35,375 nucleotides of DNA from NCBI GenBank assembly GCA_903822375.1, contig CAIJOU010000393.1, forward strand, positions 1-35,375. Direction: 5' to 3'. This DNA is from Candidatus Hydrogenedentota bacterium. GTDB lineage: Bacteria > Hydrogenedentota > Hydrogenedentia > Hydrogenedentales > CAITNO01. Shown here in pieces: positions 26,445-33,877 of this stretch (the stretch's first letter is position 1; each line of letters opens with the position of its first letter). A model generated the notes under the pieces. That model made no database searches. It saw only the letters and a list, made by a program, of their open reading frames with translations, and was not told the DNA's origin. Made by a program: the position numbers and the translations under genes.

Positions 26445-26927
26445 TCAGAGGTGATGCCTGCTTACGTAGTTATTGATCTCACACGTGAACGAAAGAATAA
26501 CCTTTTCAAGATCTTCGACCAGCGTACGCATCTTGCTCCACTGCAATTCATGCAGATAGGCGTGACGGAACAGATGCCGGAAACTGAGATACTCCCCAAG
26601 ACTAACGTGCAGTTCCTTGCTGAGAATGGCTGGCCGTCCGCCAATGGGGTTCGCGAGCGTGTTCAGAAGAGCGGTGTGCCACATGAATGATTTGGAACGC
26701 AGATCCGCGTCAGCCCCTTCATTTTTGGCAACGTGGGTCAATATGCGCTCCATAGACGTGTACGCGGAGTGGAGAAGTGCAGACAGTGCATCCAATTCCT
26801 CCATTGACGGGTAATCGCGCAGGCTCCTTGCGATGAGTTCGCGCCTTGACCCAATGAGGACGTCGAGTCGCTTTAGTTCAGACGCGATCAGGAGATCCAA
26901 GTCATGCGACACGCAGGAAATCTCCAT
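26445..26927 (-). CDS. hepT: HEPN-domain (HepT-like) toxin candidate
   Basis: A 160-residue helical protein. The key feature is R117-x4-H122-x-Y124 in FRHLFRHAY. This is the RX4HXY form of the HEPN ribonuclease motif, in which the tyrosine is the residue modified by the partner nucleotidyltransferase in characterised HepT/MntA pairs. The predicted activity is RNA cleavage, silenced by AMPylation. It overlaps the end of the MntA-like gene by 26 bases, as expected for co-translated pairs. Base composition is low (26461-26520 has 23 G/C of 60), unlike the iol genes on both sides, which points to acquisition. It is somewhat longer than the shortest HepT proteins but within what I would expect. 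A non-toxic HEPN partner role cannot be excluded. Confidence 0.75.
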   Translation of the reverse strand: MEISCVSHDLDLLIASELKRLDVLIGSRRELIARSLRDYPSMEELDALSALLHSAYTSMERILTHVAKNEGADADLRSKSFMWHTALLNTLANPIGGRPAILSKELHVSLGEYLSFRHLFRHAYLHELQWSKMRTLVEDLEKVILSFTCEINNYVSRHHL

Positions 26928-27180
26928 GCTCTTTCAAGTAATCCAGGGCCGGGCCGGACTCATCCAAATCCACGACATCCGCCGGGATCGACAGGGCGCA
27001 GAGCACCTCCCCCACTGCGCGGTAAAAATGCTCGGGCGGCATGCCGCGAATAGCCAAATCCACATCGGATTCGGGTGCCGCTTCACCACGCGCGTGCGAG
27101 CCAAAAAGATATACCTCCTGAGCGCCATGGCGAAGCAAAATGGCTACCGCTTTGTCAATCTCGGCGCTAATGTTTTCCAA
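26902..27180 (-). CDS. mntA: MNT-domain minimal nucleotidyltransferase (MntA-like antitoxin)
   Basis: A 92-residue DNA polymerase beta-type minimal nucleotidyltransferase. The active site GS-x10-D-x-D is intact: G27 S28 and D39, D41 within FGSHARGEAAPESDVDLAI. In characterised pairs the enzyme transfers AMP from ATP to a tyrosine of the HEPN partner and so neutralises it; a third carboxylate is probably in the VVDLDES stretch near residue 70. The start is a TTG at 27178-27180 with GGAG nine bases upstream; no better start fits. It precedes and overlaps hepT, and lies between iolB (64-bp gap) and iolC, inside the iol cluster. Confidence 0.8.
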   Translation of the reverse strand: MENISAEIDKAVAILLRHGAQEVYLFGSHARGEAAPESDVDLAIRGMPPEHFYRAVGEVLCALSIPADVVDLDESGPALDYLKEHGDFLRVA

Positions 27181-27244
27181 GGTTGTAATCTCCAGTCTTT
27201 CTTCCTATACAGCCATTATAGCACGGGCCGCGATGGCTTCCGCG

Positions 27245-28135
27245 TCAATACAGCGGTAGACGCCCATCGACGCCCCGGTAGTTCTCCTTCACCCAACTGT
27301 ACCGAGGATCGTCCCGGGCCATGAGGCTTTGCGCGCTGCCCGCGAGCACGTTTAGATAATAGGTAGTATAGCCCGGCGCGCTGACCACGGGATGATAACC
27401 CTCCGGCACCAGCACGGCACAACCGTCCCGCGCAAGCATGACCGCGTCAATCGGGAACCCGGCCTGATGCAGCGGACAACCCTCATCGGTGTAGACCCGC
27501 TGAAAGGCGTAGCCTTCCGGCGGATTAATCCGGTAATAGTACACCTCTTCGAGGTCGGCCTCCAGAAGATGGCCCGCCTCGTCCAGCGCATGCACGTCGT
27601 GCTTGTGCGGCGGATAACTGCTCCAATTCCCGCCCGGGGTGTAGACCTCGACCAGCACCAGCCTGTGCACCGGCGAACCGGGCGGCAGCAGATCGTTAAT
27701 CTGCCTGGTCACGTTGTCGCCGCCACGCAATCCAATGCGAACGGTGTCGGGCTTGATGAGCCAAGGCTCGTGGTCTTCATCTGTGGGACACCAGGTTGCG
27801 GCGAATTCCCCCGCTTCTTCCGCCGTTACGCTAAAGGCCGTGTGCCGCGGCAAATACAACGCGTGCGCCGCACCCTCAAAGGGTGAGCGTCGCCCGCCGA
27901 TGCCGGTCCATGTGCCTTTGTCCGATTCGACCGTGTAGCGTCCGCTGAGATTCACGAATGCCAGTTCGTTCTCACCGGTCTCAAAACTCCAAGATTTGCC
28001 CGCCTCCAATTTCCGGACCTGGAAAGAAATCAACTCCCAGTCGGCACTCTCTGGAGTAATCGAAAGGCTCAATCCTGGATCTTCCGGGTGCCGGGGAGGG
28101 CTTACTGTCAGGTTCTCTGCGTTGTACTGCTTCAT
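27245..28135 (-). CDS. iolB: 5-Deoxy-glucuronate isomerase
   Basis: A 296-residue bicupin metal enzyme that converts 5-deoxy-D-glucuronate to 2-deoxy-5-keto-D-gluconate, step four of inositol breakdown. The C-terminal cupin carries the metal-binding set: NWSSYPPHKHD (about residues 170-180), then the glutamate in LEEVYYYRINPPEGYAFQR, and later the histidine of VPEGYHPVVSAPGY, all typical of IolB. The N-terminal cupin is degenerate. The ATG overlaps the stop of the aldolase gene by four bases (ATGA), so the two are translationally coupled. The next iol gene is displaced by the toxin-antitoxin pair. Confidence 0.93.
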   Translation of the reverse strand: MKQYNAENLTVSPPRHPEDPGLSLSITPESADWELISFQVRKLEAGKSWSFETGENELAFVNLSGRYTVESDKGTWTGIGGRRSPFEGAAHALYLPRHTAFSVTAEEAGEFAATWCPTDEDHEPWLIKPDTVRIGLRGGDNVTRQINDLLPPGSPVHRLVLVEVYTPGGNWSSYPPHKHDVHALDEAGHLLEADLEEVYYYRINPPEGYAFQRVYTDEGCPLHQAGFPIDAVMLARDGCAVLVPEGYHPVVSAPGYTTYYLNVLAGSAQSLMARDDPRYSWVKENYRGVDGRLPLY

Positions 28136-29160
28136 TGTGCGTTTCCCATGGTTCTTCCGACAGACTTCAGTTCCTCACACGCCCGTACCACGCGTGCCGC
28201 CATGCCTCCGCGCCCCTTTTCCAACCAAGTGCTTGCGAGATAATCCTGTTTCACGCCCACTTCTCCGTCGACCATCAGCACTCCGGTATAGCGGGTGAAC
28301 ATGTGGTCCGCCACAGCGCGGGTTAGCGCATACTGGGTGTCGGTATGGATGTTCATCTTGACCACACCATAATCAAGCGTCTCGTGTATCTGGGCTGTTT
28401 CCGTTCCGGAGCCCCCGTGAAACACCAGCCACATGCGGGAATCTTTTCCGTGGCGGGCCATTACCGCCTCCTGACCTTTTTTCAGGATCTTCGGCATCAG
28501 TTTCACATGTCCCGGCTTGTAGACGCCGTGCACATTGCCGAAGGTGGCCGCGAGCATGAAACGGCCGCCCTCTACCCTGCTCAGCGTTTCATAAACCTGC
28601 AGCATGTCTTCCGGCGTGGTGTAAAGCTTGGCATTCGGCGCGCCCGTGATTCCGTCTTCCTCGCCGCCAACAACGCCCGCCTCCACCTCCAGGATTATCT
28701 CGTTGTCGCGGCAAAGCGAAAGCAACTCTTCCGCGATGCGCAGGTTTTCGCCCATGGGCAAATCACTGCCGTCGTACATGTGGCTGTGGAACAGATTTGG
28801 CAGGCCCTCTGAACGGCGGCGTGCCGTCTCGGCAATGAGTGGTTTCAAGAAGGAATCCACTTTCGACGTGGGACAGTGATCAGAATGGATGGCCACATAG
28901 ACCCCGACTTTTTCGGCGACCCGGCGCGCATGCTCCGCCAGCGTGATTGCCCCCAGCACCGGATCTTTCGCCGGGCCGGAAGAATGCATTCCCGCAGCGA
29001 CGGAGATTTGAACAATGCCGTCGCTTTGCGCCTGGACAAAGCCCTCAATGGCGGCGTTGAGACTGGTCAATTCCAGCACGTTGATTGCCGGATAGGCAAA
29101 GCCCTCCGACAAAGCCCGGTCAAGCATCCGGACATACATGGCATGGTCGGCTACCGGCAT
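28132..29160 (-). CDS. Class II fructose-bisphosphate-type aldolase, probable IolJ role
   Basis: A 342-residue zinc-dependent aldolase. The metal and catalytic residues are in AIHSDHCPT, in the EVEAGVVGGEEDG segment, the histidine of FGNVHGVYKPGHVKL, and FHGGSGT; NIHTDTQ binds substrate phosphate. The VHGVYKPG form and the length resemble the class IIA (E. coli FbaA-like) group rather than the shorter class IIB group to which B. subtilis IolJ belongs. Because it overlaps iolB by four bases and heads the iol cluster, I infer that it cleaves 6-phospho-2-deoxy-5-keto-gluconate to DHAP and malonate semialdehyde. A role in glycolysis is possible as well. I chose ATG 29160, with GGAG nine bases upstream, over ATG 29175, which lacks a visible ribosome binding site. 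Confidence 0.85.
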   Translation of the reverse strand: MPVADHAMYVRMLDRALSEGFAYPAINVLELTSLNAAIEGFVQAQSDGIVQISVAAGMHSSGPAKDPVLGAITLAEHARRVAEKVGVYVAIHSDHCPTSKVDSFLKPLIAETARRRSEGLPNLFHSHMYDGSDLPMGENLRIAEELLSLCRDNEIILEVEAGVVGGEEDGITGAPNAKLYTTPEDMLQVYETLSRVEGGRFMLAATFGNVHGVYKPGHVKLMPKILKKGQEAVMARHGKDSRMWLVFHGGSGTETAQIHETLDYGVVKMNIHTDTQYALTRAVADHMFTRYTGVLMVDGEVGVKQDYLASTWLEKGRGGMAARVVRACEELKSVGRTMGNAQ

Positions 29161-29196
29161 GATGCTCTTCTCCATGATGCGGCGAAGCCATGAATA

Positions 29197-29231
29197 ATTA
29201 GGAATTGGGAATTAGGAATTAGGAATTTCGA
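29197..29231. repeat. Tandem heptamer repeat upstream of the aldolase gene
   Basis: Five 7-bp units: ATTAGGA, ATTGGGA, ATTAGGA, ATTAGGA, ATTTCGA. It lies in the 91-bp gap between the HzsA-like gene and the first iol-cluster gene. It is AT-rich, in contrast to its surroundings. Confidence 0.8.
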
Positions 29232-29251
29232 ATGCATGTGCAGGGAAATCA

Positions 29252-32200
29252 TCAGTGGTTTCGTGCCGGTTGAGTCGCCGGGATTTGAGACTCTTTGACG
29301 GGTCCAGTTTCCGCAGACTGCCTGAATGAAATCAAATCGCGCCGCGGATTCGCCCATGCCTTCGAAACGGCGGCGTTTACGAGGTTGAGTGCAAGTGTAT
29401 AGTCCGGGTCTTCCGCATTGGCGTAGATGGCTTGCGTGCATACCTTCCGTCCCTGCGGCGATTGGCCGCGCGGCGCCGCCAAGAAAAGACTCTGTTCGGG
29501 ATGCTTCAAGTCTATCCAGTCGAGTCTCGTGACCTCGTCCGGTTCATGGCAGGCCGCGCAACGCCGTTCATGTATCTGGCGGAGTGCCCCGAGCAGTTGC
29601 TTGTCGGCGGCCAAGTCGTAGGCGGCCTCCGCGGGGCGCTTGTTCACAAAGCGGTCGTGATAGGGCGCGTTGGCGTCAATCCACATGGTCAGGCGCAGCC
29701 GCTCGTCCTCGGTGAGTTTCACCTTGCCGGGATGCTTCTCGTCGTCCAGAACGGCGACAAGCCTGCTCTTGCGGGAACCGTAGGCCCCGGACGGCGTGAT
29801 GCTGGCATCCTGCGCGCGCGCCGCGGACATGGAAATCAGGTTCTTCGTCAGGATGGTCTCATACGCACGGTTGTGCCCGTAGCCGGCCACCTGTTCGTCG
29901 AAAGAGATCAACCCCCCGGAGAAATCCAGCCCGCCGGCGGGCTTGAGGCCCCCGTGACACTTCACGCAGTTTCTGTCGAGGACCGGTTGCACATCTCTCA
30001 AGAAACTAATCGGCTGGTCCCCCCAGGGAGCCGGAAGCATGGAATCCGAACCGTTCCTCAGCGCCGCCGTGGTCTTTTCTCCGGGCTGCACGGGCGCACC
30101 GGCCCGGGATTCGTGGCAACCCGCACAGCCGCGAACCTCTCCCGGTTGGAAACTGACAAAGGACCGCATCCGCCGCAGTTCCATGCGGTTTTCGTCAAGT
30201 AGTTGGAAATACACCGCCGTATCGGCGGGAACATGGAAACGCACGCTCCCGTCCGGCTGCACCGGCACGTCGCCGAGAATGCGAATCGGTGTCCAGTTGG
30301 TCAGGTTCTTCCGCTCCGCACCCGGTCCGGCGTAGCGGTGATCCTCGCCGTAGCGTTGCCCGCCGGTCTCATTGTCGTAGGGCCAGCCTATCGGCTCGGC
30401 AATTCTCAGATAGCGAATCTTGTCCGCCGGAATGTCCGGGCTGCCGTGGGCGATGTCGTTCACGATGCACAGCGCCCCGTTTGCCGCCATGTTCGTTCCG
30501 TCCGGAAGCACGGACGGAAGCGGCCTTGGGCGCAGGGGAATGGGTGAGAAACAGGAAATGGCCGGGTCGCGGCAGATCAGCTCCTTGTTCCCATAAACGT
30601 CCACAAAGTACAGCCCATAACCGGCAGGTTCGGTGCTCTTGCTGCCGTGGGTGTACGACACCAGGAAGCTCTTTTCGGAAAGGGGCCAGGGCGTGCCGTA
30701 GAAGCCGTCGTAGTCGGACACGCCGCCCTCGGGCACGGGCACGCCGTCCATGCCCCCCTCCGGGGGATTGATGTTCGGCGTCACAATGCCGATGCCGCGC
30801 GGTTCGTTAATGCCCATGCGGTGGTCAAACACCACCAACGGCCCAACGGGAAGGGTGTGATGGCCCGCCGCAATCGCCACCAGTTTGCCGCTGCCCGGTA
30901 TGGACCGGGTCTCCTCCAGCGCCCAGGGATTGACAAAATGCTGCTTGAAGATCGCGTCGGCGCCCGTTCCGTCCGGCCGGATCACCCAGGGTGACTGAAT
31001 AAAGGCCCAACTCCGCTCGTGATATTCCCAGCGGGTGTAGGCGATCACGCCGTTGTCCAAACAGTGCGGCAGATAGTCGCCGTCCTTGTTCGCGCTGAGC
31101 CGGCGGATACCGCCGCCGTCCGGTCCCATCACGTAAAGGTTGCAGCTCGTCTCGTCCTTGTCGTACTCGTTGCATTGGAGCGAAGTGCCGCAGCGCTCCG
31201 AGACAAAGACGATGTCGCCACCGGGCGTATAGGTCGGGTCCAGGTCGCTCCATTCACCGGAGGTCAACTGGCGGACACTGCCGTCTTCCAATCGCAGTTC
31301 GAAGATGTGAATGGGCTCCACTTCCCGGCGGAGCCGATAGCTCTGTGCGCGGTCCAGCCAACCCTCCGGCGGATTCTCGCTCTTCGCGCGCGCATAGCCA
31401 AACACGATGCGGCTGCCGTCATACCACAGGTCCACCCCGTGCACATGGCCCGGTCCCAGGGCGTTGTTGAGCAGTGCGCGAACCGTGACGGCGGGCGTGT
31501 CCGAAGGCTTGTCCCGAAGGTCGGCAAGGAAGACGAAGAGCCCATGGCTCTCAGGACCGGACGAGAGCACACAGAGGTCTCCCCCGGGTTTGGAGACCCA
31601 GGGCATGTGGTTCAGGCAGACATCGGGATAGGTTTCCTGGGTGAACCGCTTGACGAACAACAACTGCTCGAAATCCAGCAACGGGTTGCGCAGCACCAAC
31701 CCCCGAAGTATCCAGCGAACGTCGAGATAGATCCCACGGAGAGTTTCCGCGGAAACATCTGCGGGCAAAGCGGCTAACCGCGCTGCCATGGCGTCCAGTT
31801 CAGTCACAGAGGAGGAGACATCAATTCCCTGCTCTTGAAGGCGGGATGCCTCCCTACGCGCGCGGTCAAGGTATACGGCAACCGGATACTCCACCGGAAC
31901 GGTTGCTTTTGCCGTGGACCAGGGACTCAGGCTGCACTGGTCTGCGGGCCGGCCCAGCGCGAGATTTTTCGTGTCGTCTCCGAGCGCGTAGACCTCGACT
32001 TCGTCGAGATGCAGAAAGATGGGCGCGGAGCTGGGAATGACCAGCCGGAGGTGCCGGGTCTTCAATCCCTGGTCGCCGAAGGAGACTTCGAGGGGCGGGG
32101 CGCCGCTGATTCCGCCGAAATGATGCCCCTTATTATCATGGCATAGCGTCCAGTCTTTGCCGTCGCTGGACGCGAATACCTGCAACGTGTCCGCATTGTG

Positions 32201-32566
32201 CAGACCGGGCGCATAGTCAAGCCGGTTGTAGACGACAACCCGCCCGATAGTCTTCTCCTCGCCCAAGTCCACCTGCCACCAGGGGTTGGCCTCCTGGCCC
32301 GTGTGAAATCCGTAGGCACCGTTCTTGACGCCGTCGCAGGCACCCGCCGCATCCGACTGGGTTGTCACGGGACGCTGGAGACTGAGAATCCAGTCGTCTT
32401 CCACCAGCTTTCGCAGCTCGCCCGCAATGGAACTGCGGTCTTGCGGATGGCTAAGGCAGGGGTCGGGCAATGGGGGCACCCGGTCGGCGGCAAACGCCAT
32501 TGTGGACAGGTTCAGCAAGACCAGCCAAAGGACTGCGATTCTCGGCAAAACACTTCTATGCGACAT
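29252..32566 (-). CDS. Secreted HzsA-like multiheme protein with F5/8-type domain
   Basis: A 1104-residue exported protein. A signal peptide covers residues 1-27, with cleavage likely after AFA. A discoidin-like (F5/8 type C) domain follows at about 60-200, with the NPWWQVDLGEEKTIGRVVVYNR stretch seen in such carbohydrate-binding domains. The large middle part has beta-propeller-like repeats (for example LDPTYTPGGDIVFVS and GTGADAIFKQHFV) and resembles the middle domain of hydrazine synthase alpha subunit. The C-terminal third has three c-type haem motifs: CAGCH from C814, CVKCH from C867 and CAACH from C1003. It is likely a periplasmic or surface redox or sugar-binding protein. I chose ATG 32566, which puts the signal peptide at the N-terminus; upstream ATGs at 32611 and 32677 would bury it. 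No partner redox genes are nearby. Confidence 0.82.
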   Translation of the reverse strand: MSHRSVLPRIAVLWLVLLNLSTMAFAADRVPPLPDPCLSHPQDRSSIAGELRKLVEDDWILSLQRPVTTQSDAAGACDGVKNGAYGFHTGQEANPWWQVDLGEEKTIGRVVVYNRLDYAPGLHNADTLQVFASSDGKDWTLCHDNKGHHFGGISGAPPLEVSFGDQGLKTRHLRLVIPSSAPIFLHLDEVEVYALGDDTKNLALGRPADQCSLSPWSTAKATVPVEYPVAVYLDRARREASRLQEQGIDVSSSVTELDAMAARLAALPADVSAETLRGIYLDVRWILRGLVLRNPLLDFEQLLFVKRFTQETYPDVCLNHMPWVSKPGGDLCVLSSGPESHGLFVFLADLRDKPSDTPAVTVRALLNNALGPGHVHGVDLWYDGSRIVFGYARAKSENPPEGWLDRAQSYRLRREVEPIHIFELRLEDGSVRQLTSGEWSDLDPTYTPGGDIVFVSERCGTSLQCNEYDKDETSCNLYVMGPDGGGIRRLSANKDGDYLPHCLDNGVIAYTRWEYHERSWAFIQSPWVIRPDGTGADAIFKQHFVNPWALEETRSIPGSGKLVAIAAGHHTLPVGPLVVFDHRMGINEPRGIGIVTPNINPPEGGMDGVPVPEGGVSDYDGFYGTPWPLSEKSFLVSYTHGSKSTEPAGYGLYFVDVYGNKELICRDPAISCFSPIPLRPRPLPSVLPDGTNMAANGALCIVNDIAHGSPDIPADKIRYLRIAEPIGWPYDNETGGQRYGEDHRYAGPGAERKNLTNWTPIRILGDVPVQPDGSVRFHVPADTAVYFQLLDENRMELRRMRSFVSFQPGEVRGCAGCHESRAGAPVQPGEKTTAALRNGSDSMLPAPWGDQPISFLRDVQPVLDRNCVKCHGGLKPAGGLDFSGGLISFDEQVAGYGHNRAYETILTKNLISMSAARAQDASITPSGAYGSRKSRLVAVLDDEKHPGKVKLTEDERLRLTMWIDANAPYHDRFVNKRPAEAAYDLAADKQLLGALRQIHERRCAACHEPDEVTRLDWIDLKHPEQSLFLAAPRGQSPQGRKVCTQAIYANAEDPDYTLALNLVNAAVSKAWANPRRDLISFRQSAETGPVKESQIPATQPARNH

Positions 32567-32699
32567 GATTCCGGTCCTGCTAAGTTCGGAGCGGTCAAGA
32601 GTCAGATTCATCTCCTCCTGCCTGCAACAAGGTTGCCCCGGCTCGCTGCTCCCAATGGGGTCCGACAGGGACATCATTATGTGGGTGGTCAGTCACTAC

Positions 32700-32731
32700 A
32701 TTCAATTTCCCGCAAATGCGGGAGCTTGAAT
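32700..32731. promoter_or_regulatory. Interrupted palindrome, operator-like
   Basis: ATTCAA-TT-TCCCGCA-AA-TGCGGGA-GC-TTGAAT: two nested inverted repeats share one centre of symmetry. It could be an operator for the divergent promoters or a repeat element. Confidence 0.4.
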
Positions 32732-32746
32732 TTCAAAATGTTTTGT

Positions 32747-32759
32747 ATGACACTGTCAT
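32747..32759. promoter_or_regulatory. Perfect 13-bp palindrome, operator-like
   Basis: ATGACA-C-TGTCAT, preceded at 32734-32745 by CAAAA-TG-TTTTG. Both are short, AT-rich and perfectly symmetric, and lie 137 bases or more upstream of the PI-PLC-like start. Confidence 0.4.
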
Positions 32760-32787
32760 TGTTGGAGATTGCTTCTGCCCGCCGTAA

Positions 32788-32853
32788 CGCAGGCGTCCCG
32801 CCTGCCTTGTGTCTTGTTTCCTCCATCAGGACAGGGCAGGCGAGACGCCCGCG
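32788..32853. repeat. GC-rich inverted repeat upstream of the PI-PLC-like gene
   Basis: CGCAGGCGTCCCGCCTGCC (32788-32806) pairs with 32835-32853 with two mismatches. Each arm is itself nearly palindromic (GCAGGCG...CGCCTGC). It looks like a dispersed REP or MITE-like unit rather than a terminator. Confidence 0.6.
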
Positions 32854-32895
32854 GCACGCAATCGGCAAAAGAACTACAAAAAGGAATTTGCGGAA

Positions 32896-33723
32896 ATGAG
32901 GACACTGTTTAGACTTTCCCTGCTTTCCCTGCTGGTGCTCCTGCCGGCCCTAGCGGGCGCGGACACGGCTGCGATCATTCCCCTTGAGCGCGCCCATTCG
33001 CACAATGACTACACCCGCACGCGGCCGCTGCTCGACGCGCTGGACGTGGGCTTCTGCAGCATTGAGGCGGACATTTATCTGGTGGACGGTGAACTGCTCG
33101 TCGCGCACGACCTGAAGGCCGTACGCCCGGAGCGCACGCTGCGCGCCATGTACCTCGATCCCCTGCATGAGCGCGTGAAGAAAAACGGCGGGCGCGTTTA
33201 CCCCGGCGGACCGGTTGTGACACTGCTGATCGACATCAAAGACGACGGCCCAACAACCTACGTCCGCCTGCGCGAGGTGCTCAAGGAGTATGCGGACATG
33301 CTCACGTCCTTCACTCCCGAAAGCGCCAAGCCCGGCGCGGTGACCGTCATCATCACGGGCAACTGCCCCCGTGACGTCATGGCCGCCGAAGCCACGCGCC
33401 TGGCTGCCGTGGACGGACGCCGGGCCGACCTGGACAGCGATGTGTCCGCCAATCTGATCCCGTGGGTCAGCATGGACTGGAACACCGTGTTCAAATGGAA
33501 GGCAAAGGGGGACATGCCCGCGGACGAGGCGGCGCTTCTGCATGACATGGTCGCAAAGGCCCATAACAAGGGGCGGCGTATCCGCTTCTGGGCATTGCCC
33601 ACGCCCGCCGTGTCCTGGCCGCTGCTTTATGACAACGGCGTCGATCTGCTCAACGCCGACAACCTCCCCGCACTGCAGAAACTCCTGCTCGAACGCATGG
33701 ACAAGAAGAGCGCCTCGAAATAG
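32896..33723 (+). CDS. Secreted PI-PLC/GDPD-superfamily phosphodiesterase
   Basis: A 275-residue exported protein. The signal peptide spans residues 1-22 (AGA before D23). The TIM-barrel of the phosphatidylinositol-specific phospholipase C / glycerophosphodiester phosphodiesterase superfamily follows: RAHSHNDY at 32-39 has the first catalytic histidine, IEADIYLVDGELLVAHD (about 55-72) supplies the metal-binding acidic residues and second histidine, and VTLLIDIKDDG supplies a further acidic pair. NKGRRIRFWALP and the final GVDLLNADNL strand complete the barrel. It probably cleaves a phosphodiester of a phospholipid head group outside the cytoplasm; the substrate is unknown. I chose ATG 32896 with AAGGAA about ten bases upstream; an upstream non-ATG start would destroy the signal peptide. 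Confidence 0.82.
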   Translation: MRTLFRLSLLSLLVLLPALAGADTAAIIPLERAHSHNDYTRTRPLLDALDVGFCSIEADIYLVDGELLVAHDLKAVRPERTLRAMYLDPLHERVKKNGGRVYPGGPVVTLLIDIKDDGPTTYVRLREVLKEYADMLTSFTPESAKPGAVTVIITGNCPRDVMAAEATRLAAVDGRRADLDSDVSANLIPWVSMDWNTVFKWKAKGDMPADEAALLHDMVAKAHNKGRRIRFWALPTPAVSWPLLYDNGVDLLNADNLPALQKLLLERMDKKSASK

Positions 33724-33819
33724 ACGAGAACGCCTTGGATGAACCGGGCACGCCCCCCTGTGGTGCGGCGGCAATCCGCCTGCGGCGGAAGCTTTGGCTC
33801 ACATTGCGCATCGAACCAG

Positions 33820-33869
33820 CCAAAGCGGTGTCGCTTTGCGCTCTGCCACCGCACTCCAAAACGCGCGTT
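33820..33869. repeat. Repeat between convergent genes
   Basis: Contains CAAAGC-GGTGTC-GCTTTG (33821-33838, a 6-bp hairpin) followed by a CCACCGCACTCCAAAA tail, which in reverse shares TTGGAGTGCGG with the hairpin at 25302. It fills much of the 154-bp gap between the convergent PI-PLC-like and PfkB genes. A GGCGG-CAAT-CCGCC hairpin at 33767-33780 lies in the same gap. Confidence 0.5.
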
Positions 33870-33877
33870 GCCCCGTG

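Larger units (their letters stand above)
32567..32895. other. Divergent intergenic region with palindromes and a repeat
   Basis: These 329 bases separate the start codons of the divergent HzsA-like and PI-PLC-like genes, so both promoters should lie here. I see no gene. The stretch holds three successive palindromes (32700-32731, 32734-32745, 32747-32759) and one GC-rich inverted repeat (32788-32853). I could not place -35/-10 boxes with confidence. Confidence 0.55.

Noticed and set aside
29252..32566. True hydrazine synthase alpha subunit
   Set aside because: The scaffold resembles HzsA, but there are no hydrazine synthase beta/gamma or other anammox genes, the haem motifs differ in number, and a sugar-binding-type domain is fused on. 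Only a family-level resemblance is claimed.
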